Shown here: positions 32,854 through 36,567 of the stretch, piece after piece
Layout: every line of letters starts with the position of its first letter
Numbering within the stretch: the stretch's first letter is position 1
NCBI GenBank assembly: GCA_930991035.1
Contig: CAKNRV010000013.1
Span: 1 to 36,567 of the forward strand
Source: an uncultured Clostridium sp.
GTDB taxonomy: Bacteria > Bacillota > Clostridia > TANB77 > CAG-508
Direction of reading: 5' to 3'
Length of the DNA: 36,567 nt
Made by a program: the position numbers and the translations under genes
Notes under the pieces: generated by a model
The model's input: the letters and a program-made list of their open reading frames with translations, nothing else
What the model was told of the DNA's origin: nothing
Databases searched by the model: none

Positions 32854-33567
32854 ATGTTTTCTGCATTTTGTGGAAGTTTAGGAATTTTAACATTTTGGGA
32901 GTTTTTTAAATCAGCTGTATTTTTAGTTGGATATATTTCAACAAACAATTTATTTCCGGAACCACTATCTTCTGAAGACGAAAAAAAATATCTTGAGCAA
33001 ATGAAAAATGGTGACGAAGAAGCTAGAAACATATTAATAGAAAGAAATTTAAGATTAGTCGCACATATTTGCAAAAAATATAGTACTGCCAAGGCTGACC
33101 AAGACGATTTAATTTCAATTGGTACAATTGGTTTAATAAAGGGCATAAATAGTTTTGAGGCATCTAAAGGTGTTAGGCTAGCTACATATGTTGCAAGATG
33201 TATAGACAATGAAGTACTTATGTATTTAAGGTCTGCCAAGAAATTAAATGCAGAAGTATATTTAGAAGATCCTATTGGAAAAGACAAAGACGATAACACA
33301 GTGACTTTGCAAGAGGTTTTGGAAAATGACGAAAGAAGTATTGAGGAAGAAGTTGATTTGAAGTTTAAAATAAAGAGATTATATGAAAAAATGAAAGATG
33401 TATTAAAGGAAAGAGAAAAATCAATAATAGAGCTTAGGTTTGGACTTAAAGGAACCAAACCTAAGACTCAAAATGAAATTGCTGAAATGATGGGAATTTC
33501 CCGTAGTTATGTTTCCAGAATTGAAACTAAAGCTATAAGTAAGCTTGCAAAAGAATTTAAGGAGTAG
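32854..33567 (+). CDS. sigK: Sporulation sigma factor SigK (pro-sigma-K)
   Basis: Late mother-cell sigma factor. ATG 32854 follows GGAGG by six bases; the ATG at 32842 overlaps that site. A hydrophobic pro-sequence (~1-22, FSAFCGSLGILTFWEFFKSA) precedes FLVGYISTNNLFPEPLSSED, the SigK N-terminal pattern. Region 2 shows NLRLVAHICKKY, DDLISIGTIGLIKGINSF and LATYVARCIDNEVLMYLR; region 4 shows REKSIIELRFGLKG and ISRSYVSRIETKAISKL. The gene is whole, with no intervening skin-like element. It implies a spore-forming host with pro-protein processing. Confidence 0.94.
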   Translation: MFSAFCGSLGILTFWEFFKSAVFLVGYISTNNLFPEPLSSEDEKKYLEQMKNGDEEARNILIERNLRLVAHICKKYSTAKADQDDLISIGTIGLIKGINSFEASKGVRLATYVARCIDNEVLMYLRSAKKLNAEVYLEDPIGKDKDDNTVTLQEVLENDERSIEEEVDLKFKIKRLYEKMKDVLKEREKSIIELRFGLKGTKPKTQNEIAEMMGISRSYVSRIETKAISKLAKEFKE

Positions 33568-33577
33568 GAAGGAAAAT

Positions 33578-34807
33578 TTATTTCTTCCTTCTTAAAATCC
33601 ATCCATTTTTGCACTCTATTGGCAAGTGCATTTTTATGCTTTGTCCTGCTTTTCCTGGATTTACAAATTGTACTTCCTCGTCTGTGTCCGTATCCCATAA
33701 TTTGTCTATTGTAAATTCATAAGAATTTATATTTCCAGGAATTAGAATTTCCATTGTATCTCCTACTTTTAATTTATTTCTAATTTCTATAACCGATTTT
33801 TCTGGGCTATATTCTAATATTTTGCCACCAAATTCATAGTCTGGATTGTATTGTTTTCCATCATATTCTTGGAAATCTTTATTATTTCTGTCATTAAAGT
33901 AAAATGTTGTTAACCCTCTTGTTTTTGTTTTTTCTAACTCTTTTAGATATTTTGTATAATCATAATTTGCAGGGTCTTTTAAGCAATCGTCTATTGCATT
34001 TCTATAAGCATTTACAACTGATGCCAAGTAATATTCTGTTTTTAATCTTCCTTCTATTTTTAAGCTATCTATTCCCATTTCTATTATTTCTGGTATTTCT
34101 TTTATCAAGCATAAATCTTTTGAAGAAAAAATGTATGTGCCTTTGTCGTCGTGCTCAACAGGCATTAAATTACCTGGTTTGTTATGTTCTTCTACATATA
34201 CATTATATGCCCATCTACAACTTTGCGCACAATCTCCCAAGTTTGCGCTTCTTGAAGCTAAGAAATCACTTAAAAAGCATCTTCCAGAATATCCAAAACA
34301 TATTGCTCCGTGTATAAACATCTCCACTTCTAAGTCTTCTGGCTTATTTTCCATTATTTCTTTTATTTGCTCTTTGTTCATTTCTCTACCTAAAATAACT
34401 CTTTTTGCTCCATTCTTATACCAAAAATTTGCAGAATGATAGCTTACAGTGTTTGCTTGTGTACTAATATGTATATCTACATCTGGTGCATATTCTTTTA
34501 GAATTTCTATCACTCCCCCATCAGATGCAATAATTCCATCAACTTTTAAATCGTTTAGCATTTTAGCTTGCTTTTTTATTTCTTCGTAATACTCGTCCCA
34601 AGCATAAATATTTATTGCTGCATATACTTTTTTGCCAATACTATGTGCATATTTTATTGTTTTGGCAAGGTCATCGTCGTCAACTTCTGCTCTACTCCTT
34701 AAAGATAAACTTCCTGTTCCACAATATACTGCATCTGCTCCGTATAAAAATGCTGTCTTTGCTTTTTGATATGAACCTGCTGGTGCTAATAATTCTGGCT
34801 TTTTCAT
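33578..34807 (-). CDS. U32-family tRNA hydroxylation protein (TrhP2/YrrO-like)
   Basis: The family makes 5-hydroxyuridine at tRNA wobble position 34, although it is labelled peptidase U32. N-terminus PELLAPAGSYQKAKTAFLYG, then ADAVYCGTGSLSLRS; four cysteines for an iron-sulfur cluster lie in FIHGAICFGYSGRCFLSDF and NLGDCAQSCRWAY; then the KIEGRLKTEYYLASVV motif. A C-terminal beta-barrel domain (~320-405) is present. ATG 34807 follows AAAGGA; earlier in-frame ATGs overlap that site. About 409 residues. It converges on sigK with only ten bases between the stops, which lie in a shared GAAGGAA/TTCCTTC hairpin. Confidence 0.9.
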   Translation of the reverse strand: MKKPELLAPAGSYQKAKTAFLYGADAVYCGTGSLSLRSRAEVDDDDLAKTIKYAHSIGKKVYAAINIYAWDEYYEEIKKQAKMLNDLKVDGIIASDGGVIEILKEYAPDVDIHISTQANTVSYHSANFWYKNGAKRVILGREMNKEQIKEIMENKPEDLEVEMFIHGAICFGYSGRCFLSDFLASRSANLGDCAQSCRWAYNVYVEEHNKPGNLMPVEHDDKGTYIFSSKDLCLIKEIPEIIEMGIDSLKIEGRLKTEYYLASVVNAYRNAIDDCLKDPANYDYTKYLKELEKTKTRGLTTFYFNDRNNKDFQEYDGKQYNPDYEFGGKILEYSPEKSVIEIRNKLKVGDTMEILIPGNINSYEFTIDKLWDTDTDEEVQFVNPGKAGQSIKMHLPIECKNGWILRRKK

Positions 34808-34908
34808 AAAATCTACATCCTTTCTCATAACATTCAATATAGTAACATTTATACTCTTTTTATATTATAAAAGCACATATTTTTTTATTTTTTATGAACA
34901 ATTTTTTG

Positions 34909-35418
34909 TTAGTTCAATCTGTCGTCAAAGTAGCCACTAATTTCTTCCAATCCATTAAAATCAGTTTGTCTTACAATATCATAGGCTACAATCGCTACGG
35001 AATTTGCTAAATTCAGGGACCTTAAAGTAGGTCTCATAGGTATTCTTATTGTTTTATCTATATATTTTAATAACACATCTTCTGGAAGTCCCTTTGTCTC
35101 TTTTCCAAATAGAGCAAAGACTTCGTCCATTTCTCCATAATTTGGTTCAGAATACACGTGTTTTCCCTTTGTTGTTACAAAAAACATATTGTGCTCTTCT
35201 GGTTTGTACTTTTCTAAAAACTTCTCAAAAGATAAATGCTCTTCTATTTCCAGTTTATCCCAATAATCCAATCCTGCTCTTTTTACAGCCTTTTCAGAAA
35301 TACTAAAACCAAGTGGATATACTAAATGAAGTTTTGCACCTAGCGCTGCACAAGTTCTTGCTATATTGCCAGTATTTTGTGGTATTTCTGGTTCTACTAA
35401 TACTATATTTAATTTCAT
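34909..35418 (-). CDS. trmL: tRNA (cytidine(34)-2'-O)-methyltransferase TrmL
   Basis: SPOUT methyltransferase modifying the wobble base of tRNA-Leu. 169 residues, the catalytic domain only. Motifs: VEPEIPQNTGNIARTCAALG, LVYPLGFSISEKAVKRAGLD (then YW), FALFGKETKGLP, and the knot motif IRIPMRPTLRSLNLANSVAI. Two tRNA-Leu genes lie in this window, but nothing links them functionally. It is a single gene; ATG 35418 has AAAGGA about ten bases upstream. Confidence 0.95.
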   Translation of the reverse strand: MKLNIVLVEPEIPQNTGNIARTCAALGAKLHLVYPLGFSISEKAVKRAGLDYWDKLEIEEHLSFEKFLEKYKPEEHNMFFVTTKGKHVYSEPNYGEMDEVFALFGKETKGLPEDVLLKYIDKTIRIPMRPTLRSLNLANSVAIVAYDIVRQTDFNGLEEISGYFDDRLN

Positions 35419-35490
35419 AATTTTATCTATCCTTTTCTTATTTATTATATTCTCTTATATTTTGGCATTTTTTCGCTTTCTTTGCTTTTT

Positions 35491-35546
35491 AATTATAGTA
35501 GAATGCATTTCCTATAATTTAAAAAACAGCTGAAATTGCTATCACT
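35491..35546. repeat. Palindrome plus left arm of large inverted repeat
   Basis: 35491-35519 is an imperfect palindrome around AATGCATTT (AATTATAG.../...CTATAATT). From 35512 to 35545 the sequence is inverted at 36092-36125, sharing an uninterrupted 16-base core AAAAAACAGCTGAAAT. The pair encloses the 35632 gene at a distance of about 550 bases. Confidence 0.65.
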
Positions 35547-35598
35547 ATTTATTATATTCCTATATTTTTATACTATCTGTATTTATAATTTTGTTGAC

Positions 35599-35622
35599 GG
35601 CCTGTGACAGTTGTCACAGGCC
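35599..35622. terminator. Perfect hairpin after the first small paralog
   Basis: GGCCTGTGAC and GTCACAGGCC pair perfectly around AGTT. It lies ten bases after the gene's stop. A T4 run follows on the plus strand, not on the minus strand, so it may serve as a 3'-end stabiliser or a terminator for the opposite strand. A related hairpin follows the second paralog at 36156. Confidence 0.6.
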
Positions 35623-35631
35623 TTTTGGAGT

Positions 35632-35901
35632 TTATTTGCCCTCTTCCATTGCTTTTTGCATTTCCTGCAATTTTGTGTGCTTTTCTTTCATGGCTCTGAG
35701 AATATAATTTCTCTCTAAGCCAGGAATTTCGTAACCATAGTATACAGCTACATCGATAAGTTTATCCACCTTCGCATAGTTTACACTTCTGATTGCTCTT
35801 TTGAATTTTCGTTGCCAGACTTTGTAGTCCTTCAGTTCTTCGCGCAATTTCGTACGCGATTGCAAGCGAGCTTTCCGTTCAGTAATTAGCTTACCAAACA
35901 T
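35632..35901 (-). CDS. Small basic helical protein, paralog of the 36196 product
   Basis: 89 residues, strongly charged. The core W-Q-R-K-F-K-R-AIRSVNYAKVDKLIDVAVYYG, then YEIPG, matches the neighbour at 36196 (W-R-R-R-Y-E-E-AIHSGNYPRIKELQKEALLFG then YEIPK). I do not know the family. It has a strong AAGGAGG site, a TGGACA-N17-TATAAT promoter and richer G/C codon use than the neighbours, which suggests acquired DNA. The Lys/Arg content would suit nucleic-acid binding, but that is a guess. Confidence 0.75.
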   Translation of the reverse strand: MFGKLITERKARLQSRTKLREELKDYKVWQRKFKRAIRSVNYAKVDKLIDVAVYYGYEIPGLERNYILRAMKEKHTKLQEMQKAMEEGK

Positions 35902-35931
35902 ATTGATGCCTCCTTAAAAAAATTTACATCT

Positions 35932-35960
35932 ATTATACACCTAAAAATATATTTTGTCCA
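35932..35960 (-). promoter_or_regulatory. Promoter of the first small paralog
   Basis: Minus strand TGGACA (35955-35960), 17-base spacer, TATAAT (35932-35937). The spacer resembles the one at 36455-36471 (AAAT-ATATTTTAG-TG type), so the promoter was duplicated with the gene. Confidence 0.7.
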
Positions 35961-36057
35961 TAAATTTACATAATTTTGCCAAATTTCTGGATGCTATTGT
36001 TACAGTTCACGGCTTATTATAAAAATATACATTACTTCGCTCTTTGTTCGTGCCGAT

Positions 36058-36149
36058 TTGAGTTTCCGACTAAAAGGAGGAAATCTCAAAGGCAATAGCG
36101 ATTTCAGCTGTTTTTTGAATTCTAGAAAATGCAATTTCCTAGAATTTAA
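36058..36149. repeat. Right inverted-repeat arm, palindrome and hairpin
   Basis: 36092-36125 is the inverted copy of 35512-35545. 36118-36147 is a palindrome (AATTCTAG-AAAT/ATTT-CTAGAATT, one mismatch) equivalent to the one at 35491. Just before, TTGAG-TTTCC and GGAAA-CTCAA (about 36058-36090) form a hairpin containing an AAAGGAGG that no reading frame uses. The 294-base gap upstream of the 35632 gene otherwise holds only its promoter. Confidence 0.55.
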
Positions 36150-36155
36150 AAAATA

Positions 36156-36177
36156 ACCTGTGGAATTCACCACAGGT
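36156..36177. terminator. Hairpin after the second small paralog
   Basis: ACCTGTGG (36156-36163) pairs with CCACAGGT (36170-36177) around AATTCA. Like the hairpin at 35599 it has a CTGTG/CACAG stem and is followed by TTTGGAG on the plus strand, so the 3' region was duplicated with the gene. Confidence 0.55.
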
Positions 36178-36195
36178 CAGTTTGGAGGTTTGTGC

Positions 36196-36417
36196 TTACT
36201 TTCTCTTCGTAAGAAGTTTTTTGAGGATTTCGTTTACTTTTGAGTCATTCGACTTGGGTATTTCGTACCCAAAAAGTAGTGCCTCTTTTTGAAGCTCTTT
36301 TATTCTTGGATAATTACCCGAATGAATGGCTTCCTCATACCGGCGTCGCCAGTATTTTTTGTCCTCCTCTTCTTCCCAGATTGCCATACTTTCGCCATAC
36401 GTCCGTCTTCTGGACAT
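36196..36417 (-). CDS. Small charged helical protein, paralog of the 35632 product
   Basis: 73 residues. Begins MSRRRTYGESMAIWEEEEDK, then YWRRRYEEAIHSGNYPRIKE; the GYEIPK motif follows at ~52. It shares the W-x-R-(R/K)-aromatic...AI-S-NY...GYEIP core with its neighbour, but is shorter and differs at both ends. It has a strong AGGGAGG site and its own TAGACA-N17-TATAAT promoter. The function and family are unknown to me. The high G/C at codon third positions contrasts with the rest of the window. Confidence 0.75.
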   Translation of the reverse strand: MSRRRTYGESMAIWEEEEDKKYWRRRYEEAIHSGNYPRIKELQKEALLFGYEIPKSNDSKVNEILKKLLTKRK

Positions 36418-36448
36418 AATGACACCTCCCTTAAAAATATGTAAGTTT

Positions 36449-36477
36449 ATTATACAACTAAAATATCATTTTGTCTA
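36449..36477 (-). promoter_or_regulatory. Promoter of the second small paralog
   Basis: Minus strand TAGACA (36472-36477), 17-base spacer, TATAAT (36449-36454), about 32 bases before the start codon. Confidence 0.7.
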
Positions 36478-36567
36478 TACTATTGGCATAAGTTTTTATG
36501 TTACCACAATACACGTCAATTGAAAAAGTAAATTCTATTCAATAAAAAACAAATATAAATTAATACT

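Noticed and set aside
1-36567. CRISPR array or cas genes
   Set aside because: No regularly spaced direct repeats with unique spacers and no Cas-like products were seen.

Overview
The window is very AT-rich DNA from a spore-forming Clostridia-type Firmicute, probably an uncultured gut lineage. This is inferred from low-GC codon use, strong AAGGAGG-type ribosome binding sites, an intact SigK with its pro-sequence, the ireB-ruvX-DUF1292 cluster, Mini-III RNase, RbgA, a Mn-dependent pyrophosphatase, and LPXTG/sortase surface proteins. I cannot name the species.

Layout. 1-3306: cation efflux transporter, 23S rRNA methyltransferase RlmD, and a tRNA-Leu(UAG)/tRNA-Glu(CTC) pair with a near-consensus promoter. 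3307-11170: a 7.9-kb integrative element inserted at the 3' end of tRNA-Glu, bounded by an 11-bp direct repeat. It carries a tyrosine integrase, a repressor facing a promoter overlapped by operator-like palindromes, an excisionase-like HTH protein, a primase-polymerase/helicase, a 10-bp-phased iteron cluster that looks like its origin, two phage-type small genes (one broken), and a cargo block: XRE regulator, pseudo-receiver protein, two prepilin-like membrane proteins, and a broken SHOCT protein. It has no relaxase or packaging genes, so it resembles a replicating satellite or mobilizable island. 11171-14843: mrnC, a probable ~365-nt structured RNA, rbgA, a membrane protein, DUF1292, ruvX, ireB. 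14857-18755: upstream part of the same apparent operon, encoding a VirB2-like membrane protein, a TadZ/CpaE-like ATPase with two AT-hooks, and a GAF plus degenerate GGDEF membrane protein. 18867-24054: MetA (acetyl-type by key residue), Ca/Na antiporter, tRNA-Leu(CAA), PpaC, and an AAA-ATPase/PD-(D/E)XK protein.

24197-29838 is a surface cluster on the minus strand: an LPXTG-anchored cohesin-like protein, a sortase, a secreted glucosaminidase with SH3, Ig-like and dockerin modules, and a membrane-anchored cohesin/cadherin-like protein. Together they suggest a non-cellulosomal cohesin-dockerin system that docks a peptidoglycan hydrolase on the cell surface. 30029-35418: a DEDDh exonuclease, a ~120-nt stand-alone RNA candidate, a decayed pilin-like gene, a DUF368 (PopT-type) transporter, sigK, a U32 tRNA-hydroxylation protein, and TrmL. 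35491-36477: two tandem paralogous small genes of unknown family with duplicated promoters and 3' hairpins, and a large inverted repeat around one copy.

The most promising leads are the two RNA candidates, the cohesin-dockerin-sortase cluster, the VirB2/TadZ-like/GGDEF-like operon, the satellite's origin and cargo block, and the small paralog unit at the right end.
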